This document shows positions 18,803 to 27,876 of a stretch of DNA of 51,375 nt, in pieces. The notes beneath the pieces were generated by a model. That model searched no databases. It saw only the letters and a list, made by a program, of their open reading frames with translations, and was not told the DNA's origin. The DNA is from an uncultured Pelagibacteraceae bacterium. Its GTDB lineage: Bacteria > Pseudomonadota > Alphaproteobacteria > Pelagibacterales > Pelagibacteraceae. Every line of letters starts with the position of its first letter. Position 1 is the stretch's first letter. Made by a program: the position numbers and the translations under genes. The DNA lies in the NCBI GenBank assembly GCA_902578525.1, contig CACHDJ010000005.1, forward strand, positions 1 through 51,375. The letters run 5' to 3'.

Positions 18803-20380
18803 TTAAATTATATTTAATTTATCATACATATTTTTCAAAAAATTTTCGTAGGAGTTATGAGAATTTATTGAATCTTTATAAATTGGGTTATTGGCTTGAG
18901 AAACACTTACAGTTTTAACGGGGGTTTTACTAAATTTAGTGAAATTATAACATTTTTCATTTAAATCCAAATTACAAAAATTCAATAATTTATCTATTTC
19001 ATTTTTACTATTGTTCACCAACTTTTCATAATTTAAATCATAAATTGAATTCGGAATTTTATTTTTCCAAAAATTAATGAGTTGGTGATAATGATTATAA
19101 TAATCGGAAATTTCTACTTGATCAAATGCCCAATTCATCATTGATGATGCAAAATCATTTTTAAAAAGCGAAATACAATTATCTTTTGGATTCCTATTAC
19201 AATTTATAATTTTTGAATTAGGAAAAAATAGTTTTATAAACCCAATCCATTTAAAATTTTGAGGTGTTTTATCAACAATAATATTTTCTTTAAGATTATA
19301 TATTTTAAAAAATTCTAAATATTCAGAAAATAGCAAATCTTGTCTATCATTTTGATAATCAATAATTTTTTGATTATTTAACTTATTGTCTATAATAAAA
19401 TTTTTTTTTACTGCCTCTTCTAAATATAATAATTCACCAGCTCCAAAAACATCTGGATGAGCTGAAAGTATTTGTTCTACCAAGGTAGTGCCAGAACGAG
19501 GCATTCCACAAACAAATATAATTTTTTTTGTATTCGGCTTTAAATTGATATTATCAAAACTAATATTTTTAAAAGATTTACTTATATTATTAAAAAGTCT
19601 TATTTCATCACTTAAATTTGAACCATTTTTCTTTTTTTTTGAGTCGTTTGCTAATTGTAAATAATCGAACGAATCTTTATAATTTTTCAAATCTTCGAAT
19701 GATTTTCCTATAGAGAAAGATAATATAATTTTATCATCAATATCCAAAATTGGATCTTTTTGGATTTTAATCATTTCATCTATATGGCTCATGGAAATAG
19801 AATTATCTGTTGAATATTTTGTAATTTCGCTCAATATTTTATGGGCTCGAGCACATTTTGAATCAATTTTGAATATTTCATTTAAAATATTTCTTAAATT
19901 TTTAAGATCGTTAATACTTTGATATATACCAGCTAAAGAAAGCATAATATTTAATGCCTGGACGTTTTTTTGACCGGCTATTAATAATGCTTTTTTTAAT
20001 AAACTAATTGCATCATTATAATTATTTATTTCAACTTTAAGATTAGCATAATTATTTAATCCATGAATATAATTAGGATCAATATCCAATATCTTTTTAT
20101 AAATTGAGTCTGCTTCAAAATAATTTAATAGTTTTTTGTGGGAATTGGCTAAATTATTCATTGCTGCAATATTTTTTTCTTCATTTTCAATTGCTAGTTC
20201 AAAGAAATTAATTGCTGAAATATGATCATCCAAGAATTGATGAGTCATACCATTTAAATTCAACAAGTAAGAATTATTTGGAAATTTCTTTAATAATTTA
20301 TTTAATAATTCTTTGGCTTTTAAAAATTTTCTATTCTGAATATGACTGTGTATTGATTTAATTTTTACTTCTAAATCCAT
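18803..20380 (-). CDS. TPR-repeat sulfotransferase
   Basis: A 525-residue two-part protein. Residues 1 to about 230 are tetratricopeptide-like helical repeats, for example AAMNNLANSHKKL followed by HGLNNYANLKVEINNYNDAI. From about residue 280 there is a PAPS-dependent sulfotransferase domain with the 5'-phosphosulfate loop GMPRSGTTLVEQIL (about 291-304) and the 3'-phosphate motif NRNPKDNCISLF. There is no signal peptide. The acceptor is unknown; related bacterial enzymes sulfate carbohydrates or peptides. It interrupts the usual mnmE-rho neighbourhood and may be a lineage-specific insertion. Confidence 0.85.
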   Translation of the reverse strand: MDLEVKIKSIHSHIQNRKFLKAKELLNKLLKKFPNNSYLLNLNGMTHQFLDDHISAINFFELAIENEEKNIAAMNNLANSHKKLLNYFEADSIYKKILDIDPNYIHGLNNYANLKVEINNYNDAISLLKKALLIAGQKNVQALNIMLSLAGIYQSINDLKNLRNILNEIFKIDSKCARAHKILSEITKYSTDNSISMSHIDEMIKIQKDPILDIDDKIILSFSIGKSFEDLKNYKDSFDYLQLANDSKKKKNGSNLSDEIRLFNNISKSFKNISFDNINLKPNTKKIIFVCGMPRSGTTLVEQILSAHPDVFGAGELLYLEEAVKKNFIIDNKLNNQKIIDYQNDRQDLLFSEYLEFFKIYNLKENIIVDKTPQNFKWIGFIKLFFPNSKIINCNRNPKDNCISLFKNDFASSMMNWAFDQVEISDYYNHYHQLINFWKNKIPNSIYDLNYEKLVNNSKNEIDKLLNFCNLDLNEKCYNFTKFSKTPVKTVSVSQANNPIYKDSINSHNSYENFLKNMYDKLNII

Positions 20381-20404
20381 ACAATAATATTTTTAAATTT
20401 TATT

Positions 20405-21673
20405 TTAAGCAGGTTTATTCATTGAATTAAAGAATTCTGCATTATTTTTTGTATCCTTTAATTTAGAACTTATGAATTCTATTGCATCCATTGTTCCCAT
20501 AGGGGCTATAATTCTCCTTAATACATTCATTTTTTGAAGATCATTCTTATCAAACAATAGTTCCTCTCTTCTAGTGCCTGATTTAGTTATATCTATCGCT
20601 GGATAGATTCTTTTATCTGCAATTTTTCTGTCTAGAACTGTTTCGCTGTTACCTGTTCCTTTAAATTCTTCAAAAATTACTTCATCCATTCTACTACCAG
20701 TATCAATTAATGCAGTTGAGATAATTGTCAAAGATCCACCTTCTTCAATATTTCTAGCTGCACCAAAAAATCTTTTTGGTCTTTGAAGAGCGTTAGCATC
20801 AACACCACCTGTTAAAACTTTACCAGAACTTGGAATAACCGCATTATAAGCTCTTCCTAGTCTCGTTATTGAATCTAAAAGTATAACTACATCTTTTTTA
20901 TGCTCTGTTAATCTTTTTGCTTTTTCTATAACCATTTCGGCAACAGCAACATGTCTTTGAGCTGGTTCATCAAAGGTTGAGCTTATAACCTCTCCTTTAA
21001 CAGTCCTCTGCATGTCTGTAACTTCTTCAGGTCTTTCATCAATTAGAAGTACTATTAAATAACATTCGGGATAATTTTTTGCTATTGAGTTTGCAATACT
21101 TTGCAAAATCATTGTTTTTCCAGCTTTTGGTGGTGAAATAATAATTGATCTTTGTCCTTTTCCAATTGGACTAACTAAATCTATTAGTCTTGGGGTTAAG
21201 TCTGGTTTTTTCTCAGTTTTAAGCATTTCGACTTCCATTACCAACTGCTTGTCAGGATAAAGAGGTGTTAAGTTATCAAATGCTATTTTATGTCTTGATT
21301 TTTCAGGTTCTTCAAAATTAATTTTACTTACTTGAAGTAGAGCAAAATATCTCTCACCTTCTTTCGGTGCTCTAACTGGACCCTCTACAGTGTCGCCTGT
21401 CCTTAATCCAAATTTTCTAATCTGACTTGGACTAACATAGATATCATCTGGTCCAGGTAAATAGTTAGATTCCATTGCTCTAAGAAAACCAAAGCCATCT
21501 TGTAAAAGTTGCAAAACTCCTGCGCCAGTAATTTCCTCTTTTTCAGCAACTTTTTTTAGTATTGCAAAAAGAATTTCTTGTTTTCTTAATGTACTAGCAT
21601 TTTCGATACCAAGCTCTTCTGCCTGAGTGATAAGCTGTTCAGATGATTTGAGTTTTAGTTCTTGAATGTTCAT
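20405..21673 (-). CDS. rho: Transcription termination factor Rho
   Basis: Hexameric RNA helicase that ends transcription at Rho-dependent sites. The 422 residues include the N-terminal helical Rho-N domain, then the RNA-binding cold-shock-like fold with [20 protein letters not shown]. The ATPase core has Walker A PPKAGKTM (about residue 181), the Walker B region [16 protein letters not shown], and the Q/R-loop area. Few intrinsic terminators are visible in the window, so Rho may carry much of the termination load. Confidence 0.98.
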   Translation of the reverse strand: MNIQELKLKSSEQLITQAEELGIENASTLRKQEILFAILKKVAEKEEITGAGVLQLLQDGFGFLRAMESNYLPGPDDIYVSPSQIRKFGLRTGDTVEGPVRAPKEGERYFALLQVSKINFEEPEKSRHKIAFDNLTPLYPDKQLVMEVEMLKTEKKPDLTPRLIDLVSPIGKGQRSIIISPPKAGKTMILQSIANSIAKNYPECYLIVLLIDERPEEVTDMQRTVKGEVISSTFDEPAQRHVAVAEMVIEKAKRLTEHKKDVVILLDSITRLGRAYNAVIPSSGKVLTGGVDANALQRPKRFFGAARNIEEGGSLTIISTALIDTGSRMDEVIFEEFKGTGNSETVLDRKIADKRIYPAIDITKSGTRREELLFDKNDLQKMNVLRRIIAPMGTMDAIEFISSKLKDTKNNAEFFNSMNKPA

Positions 21674-21731
21674 GAATAAAAATTATTAAGGACTTAATAA
21701 TAGGCTTAATATATATGCAATTTATAATTAT

Positions 21732-22172
21732 TCAACCCCAGATAGGCTTAAATATTACAACAAAAATGATTAAAATAAGCAATAATGTGGGTATTTCATT
21801 TATAAATCGATAAAATTTATGTGAATATTTGTTTGAGTCTAATTTGAATTGCCCAAGAATTTTACCTAGATAAAAATGATAGAGAGTTAATAAACCTACA
21901 AAAAGCAATTTTAAAATCATCCATGTTTGCCCCAATTTATCAAATCCAATTTCATGTATTAATATTAGACCAAATACCCATGATAAAATCATCGCTGGAG
22001 TCATAATGTAGTAGAAAAGTTTTTTTTCCATCACTTTAAATACTTCTGAAACAATTGGTTGAGCATTATTTTGAGAATGATAAACAAAAATTCTTGGAAG
22101 ATACAATAGCCCAGCCATCCAAGAAATAACGGCTATTAAATGTAATGATTTAAAAAGTAAATAAGTGTTCAT
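21732..22172 (-). CDS. hemJ: Protoporphyrinogen IX oxidase HemJ
   Basis: Inner-membrane enzyme that oxidises protoporphyrinogen IX in heme synthesis. The 146 residues form about four hydrophobic helices. The start FKSLHLIAVISWMAGLLYLPR carries the conserved His and the SWMAGLLYLPR motif of UPF0093/HemJ. Placement directly after hemH and hemE supports the role. It is 3 bases from hemH. Confidence 0.92.
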   Translation of the reverse strand: MNTYLLFKSLHLIAVISWMAGLLYLPRIFVYHSQNNAQPIVSEVFKVMEKKLFYYIMTPAMILSWVFGLILIHEIGFDKLGQTWMILKLLFVGLLTLYHFYLGKILGQFKLDSNKYSHKFYRFINEIPTLLLILIIFVVIFKPIWG

Positions 22173-22175
22173 TGA

Positions 22176-23174
22176 TTATATGCTTTTTTGAATTAAAGAT
22201 TCTAATAGCCTAATATGATCTTCACTATCGTTCAAGCATGGCACCATGTCAAAATTTTCACCACCAGAATCTAAAAAGCTTTCTTTGCCTTGAATTAGTA
22301 TTTCTTCCAAAGTTTCAACACAATCTGATGAAAAACCAGGACATATAGCTAAAACATTCTTTTTTCCTTCAGCTGGCAAACTTTCTAAAGTCTTATCAGT
22401 ATAAGGTTGAAGCCATTTTTGCGGGCCAAACCTAGACTGAAATGTTGTCTTTATTTCAATTGAATTGAATTTTTCTGATAAAAGTCTTGTCGTTTTATGA
22501 CAATAGCAATGATATGGATCTCCTTTATCAAAATATTTTTGAGGAATTCCATGATAGGATGCTAATATTAAGTCTGGTTTCCAATTAATTTCTTTTATCT
22601 TTTTATTTAAAGAATTTGTTAATGCTTCTATGTATAAAGGATCTGATTCATAATGTGGTATTATTTTTAACGATGGTTGCCACCTCATTTGCATTAATGT
22701 TCTGTATACCTCGTCACAAACAGTGGCGGTAGTAGCAGCTGCATACTGAGGATACAATGGGAGTATAACTAAGTTTTCACATCCTATTTTATGAAGGGTT
22801 TTTATTTTGCTTCTTATACTTGGGTTTCCATACCTCATAGCATAATCTACTACTAAATTTTCTTTTGATATTGAGTTTGATAATTTTTCTGCCTGTTTTT
22901 TTGTATAATATAAAAGTGGTGAAATATTTTCATCTTTCATCCATATTTCTTTGTAAGCTTTTGCAGTTTTTGATGGTCTTAAATTTAATATAAAAACATT
23001 CAGAATAATTTGCCATATTAAAGGATTAATTTCTATTACCCTTCTATCAGATAAAAATTCTTTTAAATATTTTCTTATATCAAACCAATTTGTAGAATCG
23101 GGGGTTCCTAAGTTTATTATCAAAACTCCAGTTTTTCCAAAATTAATAAGAGGATGTTCTGATTTTCTTTTCAT
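22176..23174 (-). CDS. hemH: Ferrochelatase HemH
   Basis: Inserts Fe2+ into protoporphyrin IX, the last step of heme b synthesis. The 332 residues contain GVLIINLGTPDS near the start, and SYHGIPQKYFDKGDPYHCYC, which includes the catalytic His. FQSRFGPQKWLQPYTD and a late CPGFSSDCVETLEE with the conserved Glu are also present. Its start overlaps the hemE stop by one base. Confidence 0.97.
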   Translation of the reverse strand: MKRKSEHPLINFGKTGVLIINLGTPDSTNWFDIRKYLKEFLSDRRVIEINPLIWQIILNVFILNLRPSKTAKAYKEIWMKDENISPLLYYTKKQAEKLSNSISKENLVVDYAMRYGNPSIRSKIKTLHKIGCENLVILPLYPQYAAATTATVCDEVYRTLMQMRWQPSLKIIPHYESDPLYIEALTNSLNKKIKEINWKPDLILASYHGIPQKYFDKGDPYHCYCHKTTRLLSEKFNSIEIKTTFQSRFGPQKWLQPYTDKTLESLPAEGKKNVLAICPGFSSDCVETLEEILIQGKESFLDSGGENFDMVPCLNDSEDHIRLLESLIQKSI

Positions 23175-24175
23175 TAATAATCTTTTACTGTTTTTACTAA
23201 ATAATCCATCATATTTGGATCTGTTTCTGGTAAAACTCCGTGTCCTAAATTAAAAATATAAGGATGATCTTTAAATATATCTAAGTATTTTTTTGCTTCT
23301 TTTTTTATAGTTTCTTTGTCAGACAATAAAACCTTGGGATCCATTCCTCCCTGAACCGGTATTTTAATTTTTTTTCTAATTGTGAATGGATCAACTTCAT
23401 AATCGATACAAATTGCATCGGGCTTTACAAAATCACAATATTTTTTATAATCCTTAATATTTCTCGGAAAACATATAACAGGTGTATTTAGAGATTGTAC
23501 AAATTTTACCAAGTTTAGTGTTGGGTTATATATATAATTTGGTATGTCTTTATTTTCTAATAATCCTGCCCAACTATCAAATATTTGAATTGCGTTTGCA
23601 CCATTATCTATTTGATTTTTAATATGAATTTTTAAAAATTTTTCTATAACAATTAAAATTTTATTTATCAGATTTTCATCTCTAAAAAAATTTTTTTTTA
23701 GTTGTTTTTTGGGAGATTGTTGATTTATCATATAAACCAATATAGTCCAAGGCGCACCAACAAACCCGATAGTGCTTTTATCTTTTAAAATATCGTTATT
23801 ACTTACATTTTTTATTGCTTCATAAATTTCTTGAACTCTTTTTGTAAAATCAGTTTCTTTCACTCCAGAAATTTCTTCTAAATTAAGTTTGCCTAATATA
23901 GGACCAAAATTTTTTTTAAATTCTACTTTTTGCTTTAAACCATATGGTAACATTAATATATCTGAAAAAATAATGGCAGCGTCAAAGTCAAATCTTCTCA
24001 ATGGCTGAAGAGTAATTTCAGTAGATAAAGTCGGGTTTAAACACAGTTTTATAAAATCAGTATTTTTAGATCTAATTTCTCTGAATTCAGGCAAATATCT
24101 GCCTGCTTGTCTCATTATCCATATAGGATTTATACTTGTATCCTTATTAACTATTACTTTGTTTAATGGTGTCAT
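23174..24175 (-). CDS. hemE: Uroporphyrinogen decarboxylase HemE
   Basis: Decarboxylates uroporphyrinogen III to coproporphyrinogen III. The 333 residues carry the signature IWMRQAGRYLPEFREIR near the start, FDAAIIFSDILMLPYGLK with the catalytic Asp, and GFVGAPWTILVYM. The late FNLGHGVLPETDP motif is also present. It is the first gene of the hemE-hemH-hemJ-rho run and faces away from ppsR. In Caulobacter, hemE borders the replication origin. Confidence 0.97.
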   Translation of the reverse strand: MTPLNKVIVNKDTSINPIWIMRQAGRYLPEFREIRSKNTDFIKLCLNPTLSTEITLQPLRRFDFDAAIIFSDILMLPYGLKQKVEFKKNFGPILGKLNLEEISGVKETDFTKRVQEIYEAIKNVSNNDILKDKSTIGFVGAPWTILVYMINQQSPKKQLKKNFFRDENLINKILIVIEKFLKIHIKNQIDNGANAIQIFDSWAGLLENKDIPNYIYNPTLNLVKFVQSLNTPVICFPRNIKDYKKYCDFVKPDAICIDYEVDPFTIRKKIKIPVQGGMDPKVLLSDKETIKKEAKKYLDIFKDHPYIFNLGHGVLPETDPNMMDYLVKTVKDY

Positions 24176-24242
24176 ATTAAAATATTACATATTAATTATT
24201 GTATTAGTATTATGTATTGTGAATTACGATGATTAATTTTTA

Positions 24243-24277
24243 TTAACATAATATTAACAGTTTAATAACATCTTAAC
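24243..24277 (+). promoter_or_regulatory. Twin CtrA-type binding sites in the origin
   Basis: TTAACATAATATTAAC (24243-24258) and TTAATAACATCTTAAC (24262-24277) both match TTAA-N7-TTAAC exactly. They have the same orientation, and their starts lie 19 bases apart, about two helical turns. CtrA binds this consensus at the Caulobacter origin to block initiation. Whether this organism makes CtrA cannot be seen here, and high A+T raises chance matches. Confidence 0.5.
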
Positions 24278-24318
24278 TTTAATTATATTGTTTAAATTGA
24301 AGCTTTTTAGAATTTTAT

Positions 24319-24338
24319 CAAGTTTAATGTAAAACTTG
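24319..24338. repeat. Inverted repeat within the origin region
   Basis: CAAGTTT and AAACTTG form a perfect 7-bp dyad around a 6-base spacer. The right arm extends to CTTGTAA, which is repeated in inverted form as TTACAAG at 24375-24381. It has no T tract, so it does not look like a terminator. It may be a protein-binding dyad of the origin or of the ppsR promoter. Confidence 0.45.
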
Positions 24339-24448
24339 TAAGATATGTTTATTATTGTTAATAAAACTCTTATTTTACAAGGATAATTAAACAATATCTA
24401 AATTTTATAAATTTATTAAAATAATACAATTTTATTAACTTAAAGTTC

Positions 24449-25276
24449 ATGAATAATACATATGAAATTTATCTTATTTCTGACTCAACAGGTGAAACTC
24501 TAGATAGAATCTTTCTAGCTTTAAAAGCACAATTTAAGAATATTGATTATAAAATTCATTCTTATTCTTTTACTAGAACAGAAAATCAAATTATGAAAAT
24601 ATTAGAAGATGCAGAAATTAAAAAAAATTCAGTAATACTTTATACAATTGTAGATAATAATTTAGCAAAATATTTAGCTAACGCTAGTGATGATAAAAAA
24701 ATTCCATGTTTCGGTGTATTAGGAAATTTAATTTTAAATTTTTCAAAAATTCTTAATCAAAAAGCATCTCATGAACCAAGCGGACAACACGTTCTTAATG
24801 ATGAATATTATGAAAGAATTGAAGCAATACAATTTACAATGAATCATGATGACGGAAATTTAATTAATGATTTTGATAAATCAGATATTGTTTTAATTGG
24901 TGTTAGTAGAACCAGTAAAACTCCTACATCAATTTATTTAGCAAACAGAGGTTTTAAAACTTCTAACATACCTCTTGTTAACGAAAATTCTTTACCAAAA
25001 AAATTAAGAGACAATCCTAGATTAACATGTGTCGTTGGTTTAAATACTGAGCCTGAAAGATTAGTAGATTTAAGAAAAAATAGAATGAATTCTTTAAAAG
25101 AAACTGAAAACAAAAATTATACAAGTATAGAAAATATTAAAAAAGAAGTTGCTGATGCTAAAAAAACTTTTCAAAAATATAAATGGCCTTCTATTGATGT
25201 TACTAGAAAATCAGTTGAAGAAGCTGCTGCTTCTATTATAAAAATACACGAAATATATTCAAATAATGCTAAATAA
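24449..25276 (+). CDS. ppsR: Pyruvate, phosphate dikinase regulatory protein (DUF299)
   Basis: Bifunctional kinase/pyrophosphorylase that turns PPDK or PEP synthase off and on by ADP-dependent phosphorylation. The 275 residues begin with IYLISDSTGETLDRI. They contain the ABC-type P-loop-like GVSRTSKTPTSIYLANRG (about residues 151-168) and the late VTRKSVEEAAASI motif. It is the counterpart of Rickettsia RP001, the gene flanking the origin opposite hemE. The last 11 bases overlap maf. Confidence 0.93.
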   Translation: MNNTYEIYLISDSTGETLDRIFLALKAQFKNIDYKIHSYSFTRTENQIMKILEDAEIKKNSVILYTIVDNNLAKYLANASDDKKIPCFGVLGNLILNFSKILNQKASHEPSGQHVLNDEYYERIEAIQFTMNHDDGNLINDFDKSDIVLIGVSRTSKTPTSIYLANRGFKTSNIPLVNENSLPKKLRDNPRLTCVVGLNTEPERLVDLRKNRMNSLKETENKNYTSIENIKKEVADAKKTFQKYKWPSIDVTRKSVEEAAASIIKIHEIYSNNAK

Positions 25277-25853
25277 AATTATACTTGCGTCAAAAAGCAA
25301 GGTCAGGAAGCAAATTTTAGATGAAAATAATATACCTAATGAAGTTGAACCATCTAATGTGGATGAGGATGTTGTAAAAGAAAGTTTAATTAAAGAAAAA
25401 GCGAGCCCAGACATGATTTCTAAAAACTTAGCCGAGCTAAAAGCCAATAAGGTAAGTTTAAAACAAACAAATCAGATGGTTTTAGGAGCGGATAGCGTAA
25501 TTGATTTGGAGGGTGAATTAATATCAAAACCAGAAAGTAGAAAAGAAGCTTTTGACATTCTAAAAAAGTTAAATGGTAAAAAACATTATTTAGTAAGCTC
25601 TGTTTGTATTTCTAAAAATGGTTCTATGATTTGGAATTATACTGGAAAAGCAACATTAAAAATGAAAAATTTTTCAGATAATAATCTTAAACTTTACCTG
25701 TCTAAAATTACAGATGAAGCTTTATATGCGTATAATGTTTATCAAATAGAGGGCGAGGGTAGGAAATTATTTTCCCAAATTGATGGAGATAAAAATACAA
25801 TAATGGGTTTGCCTATTAAACAAATTAAAGAATATTTAGAAACTATAAAATGA
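25266..25853 (+). CDS. maf: Maf-family nucleotide pyrophosphatase
   Basis: House-cleaning enzyme that hydrolyses dTTP/UTP or modified nucleotides. The 195 residues start with IILASKSKVRKQIL (the S-x-S-x-x-R substrate loop). They continue with VLGADSVIDLEG, containing the catalytic-base Asp, SKPESRKEAFDIL, and a late AYNVYQIEGEGRKLF. The start lies 11 bases inside ppsR and the stop overlaps aroE by four bases. The subfamily (dTTP- or m7GTP-specific) is not clear. Confidence 0.92.
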   Translation: MLNKIILASKSKVRKQILDENNIPNEVEPSNVDEDVVKESLIKEKASPDMISKNLAELKANKVSLKQTNQMVLGADSVIDLEGELISKPESRKEAFDILKKLNGKKHYLVSSVCISKNGSMIWNYTGKATLKMKNFSDNNLKLYLSKITDEALYAYNVYQIEGEGRKLFSQIDGDKNTIMGLPIKQIKEYLETIK

Positions 25854-26641
25854 AAAAATATTTAGTAGTTGGAAATCCTATTGAACATTCATTGTCTCCC
25901 AAGCTTCATAACTATTGGTTTAAAAATAATGGCATTGATGCGATTTACGAAAAGAAAAAAATAAATGAGGATGAGCTTGAATCTTTAATCCGGGATATTA
26001 AAGAAAAAAAAATACATGGTATTAATGTTACTGTACCTTTCAAAAAAGCTATAATTCCTTATGTTGATGAATTAAGTTTCGAATCAGAGAAAACTCAATC
26101 AGTAAATACAGTTTATTTAGATAACAATAAAACAATTGGTCATAATACAGATATATATGGATTTGAATTAGGTATTAAAAATTTGAAAATAGATTTATCA
26201 AAAAAAAAAATTCTTATACTTGGAGCTGGGGGAGTCGTGCCATCGATAATTTTTGCTTTAAATAAAATGAAAGTGTCTGAAATTTTAATTAGTAATAGGA
26301 CTCAAGATAAAGCAGAAAATTTAAAAGATTTATTTAAAGATTTGAAAATAGTAAATTGGGGTGTTATTCCAGAATTTGATATAATCATAAATGCGACTAG
26401 TCTAGGCTTAAAAAAGGATGATGAAATAAATTTAGACTTTTCAAGAGTAGGTTCAAATAAATTTTTTTACGATGTAATTTACAATCCTGGTGAAACAAAG
26501 TTTCTAAAAATTGGTAAAAAGTTAGGAAATAAAACAGAAAATGGTAAGTTAATGTTTATTTCTCAGGCTCTTGAAGCATTTAATATTTGGCACGGAATTA
26601 AACCTCAAATTAATAATGAGGTAATTGAACTTTTAGACTAA
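25850..26641 (+). CDS. aroE: Shikimate dehydrogenase
   Basis: NADPH-dependent reduction of 3-dehydroshikimate in aromatic amino-acid synthesis. The 263 residues have VVGNPIEHSLSPKLHNYWF (the substrate-binding S-x-S), GINVTVPFKKAI with the catalytic Lys, and TDIYGFELG with the catalytic Asp. The dinucleotide-binding GAGGVVPS and the late SQALEAFNIWHG are also present. It overlaps maf by four bases and coaE by one. Confidence 0.97.
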   Translation: MKKYLVVGNPIEHSLSPKLHNYWFKNNGIDAIYEKKKINEDELESLIRDIKEKKIHGINVTVPFKKAIIPYVDELSFESEKTQSVNTVYLDNNKTIGHNTDIYGFELGIKNLKIDLSKKKILILGAGGVVPSIIFALNKMKVSEILISNRTQDKAENLKDLFKDLKIVNWGVIPEFDIIINATSLGLKKDDEINLDFSRVGSNKFFYDVIYNPGETKFLKIGKKLGNKTENGKLMFISQALEAFNIWHGIKPQINNEVIELLD

Positions 26642-27210
26642 TGATTAAAATTGGCATTTTAGGAAGCATTGGATCTGGGAAAAGTTATGTAGCAAAGAAG
26701 TTTGGCTATCCGGTATTCAATGCAGATCTTGAGGTTAGTAAATTATATAAAAAAGATAAAAAAGTTTTTAAGAAATTAAAAAAAGTTTTATCAGAACATG
26801 TTTATTCGTTCCCAATAAAAAAAAATGAAATTACTAAAGCAATATTAGCAAATAAATCTAATCTTCAAAAAATAGTTAAGATTGTGCATTTAGAAGTAAG
26901 AAAAAGAATGGGTACGTTTTTAAAAAAAAACAAAAATAAAAAGATTGTAATTTTAGATATACCTCTATTGTTAGAAAATAAAATTAATAATAAAAATGAT
27001 ATTTTAGTTTTTGTTGAGGCTAGAAAAACAGATATTTTAAAAAGATTAAAAAAAAGGAGTAATTTTAATCAGCAATTACTTAATAGATTCAGAGATATTC
27101 AGTTATCCCCTAATTATAAAAAGAAAAAATCTCAATTTATAATAAACAACCAATTTACTGATAAATCTGTTAAGAAAAGTATTAAGAATATTTTAAAAAA
27201 AATTTTATAA
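26641..27210 (+). CDS. coaE: Dephospho-CoA kinase
   Basis: Last step of coenzyme A synthesis. The 189 residues open with the P-loop GILGSIGSGKSYVAKKFG, then FNADLEVSKLY with the conserved Asp, and VILDIPLLLE. They end in the RLKKRSNF / RFRDIQLS lid region with FIINNQ. The stop abuts the dnaQ ATG. Part of the conserved ppsR-maf-aroE-coaE-dnaQ series. Confidence 0.95.
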   Translation: MIKIGILGSIGSGKSYVAKKFGYPVFNADLEVSKLYKKDKKVFKKLKKVLSEHVYSFPIKKNEITKAILANKSNLQKIVKIVHLEVRKRMGTFLKKNKNKKIVILDIPLLLENKINNKNDILVFVEARKTDILKRLKKRSNFNQQLLNRFRDIQLSPNYKKKKSQFIINNQFTDKSVKKSIKNILKKIL

Positions 27211-27876
27211 ATGAAAGAAGTAATATTAGATACAGAGACAACTGGTATATCAGTAAAAGACGGACATAGGATAGTCGAGATAGGATGTATTGAGTTAGAT
27301 AATTTAATTCCTACACAAAATAAATTTCATTGTTATCTTAATCCAGAAAGAAAAGTTTCCGAAAAAGCATTTGAGGTTCATGGATATTCTGATGATTTTT
27401 TGTCTAAACAAAATAAGTTTAAAGAAGTTGTTGATGAGTTTTTAAATTTTATTGATGGTAAAAGATTAATTATACACAATGCTGATTTTGATTTATCGCA
27501 TATAAATAATGAACTTAAAATACTTGGGAAAGCTAAAATTGATAATGAAATAGTAGATACTCTTTTATTGGCAAAAGAAAAATTTCCAGGTTCCTCTATA
27601 AGCCTGGATGCTTTGTGCAAAAGATACAGAATTGATAATTCTAAAAGAGTTCAACATACAGCTCTTATTGACTGTGAATTATTGGCAAAAGTTTATATTA
27701 ATTTAACTGGACAAAGAGAGCCAACTTTAGATTTTAAAAATCAGGATGACAAATACCAAGATTTAGAAAGAAAGAATATATTATATTTTAAAAAAATAGT
27801 TAAACCTACTGCTGAAGATTTAAAAAAACATGAAGAATTTTTAAAAACAAGTTTAAAAAAAAATTTTTTTAATTAA
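27211..27876 (+). CDS. dnaQ: DNA polymerase III epsilon subunit (3'-5' exonuclease)
   Basis: Proofreading exonuclease of the replicase. The 221 residues contain Exo I LDTETTGIS, Exo II IIHNADFDLSHINNEL, and Exo III QHTALIDCELLAKVY, with the catalytic acidic residues and His. The C-terminal part, which binds the alpha subunit, is Lys-rich. It converges with secB and overlaps its end by 8 bases. Confidence 0.96.
   Translation: MKEVILDTETTGISVKDGHRIVEIGCIELDNLIPTQNKFHCYLNPERKVSEKAFEVHGYSDDFLSKQNKFKEVVDEFLNFIDGKRLIIHNADFDLSHINNELKILGKAKIDNEIVDTLLLAKEKFPGSSISLDALCKRYRIDNSKRVQHTALIDCELLAKVYINLTGQREPTLDFKNQDDKYQDLERKNILYFKKIVKPTAEDLKKHEEFLKTSLKKNFFN

Larger units (their letters stand above)
24176..24448. 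other. oriC: Probable chromosome replication origin (oriC)
   Basis: The 273-base, nearly all A/T gap lies between hemE and ppsR, the origin junction known in Caulobacter and Rickettsia. The following ppsR-maf-aroE-coaE-dnaQ order also matches Caulobacter next to its origin. The nearest blocks on both sides run outward, as expected for replication-codirectional genes. The gap contains two exact TTAA-N7-TTAAC motifs, a 7-bp dyad, and several 7/9 matches to the DnaA box TTATCCACA (24218-24226 minus, 24240-24248 plus, 24356-24364 minus). No perfect DnaA box is present. parS lies 9 kb away. Synteny is the main support. Confidence 0.7.
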
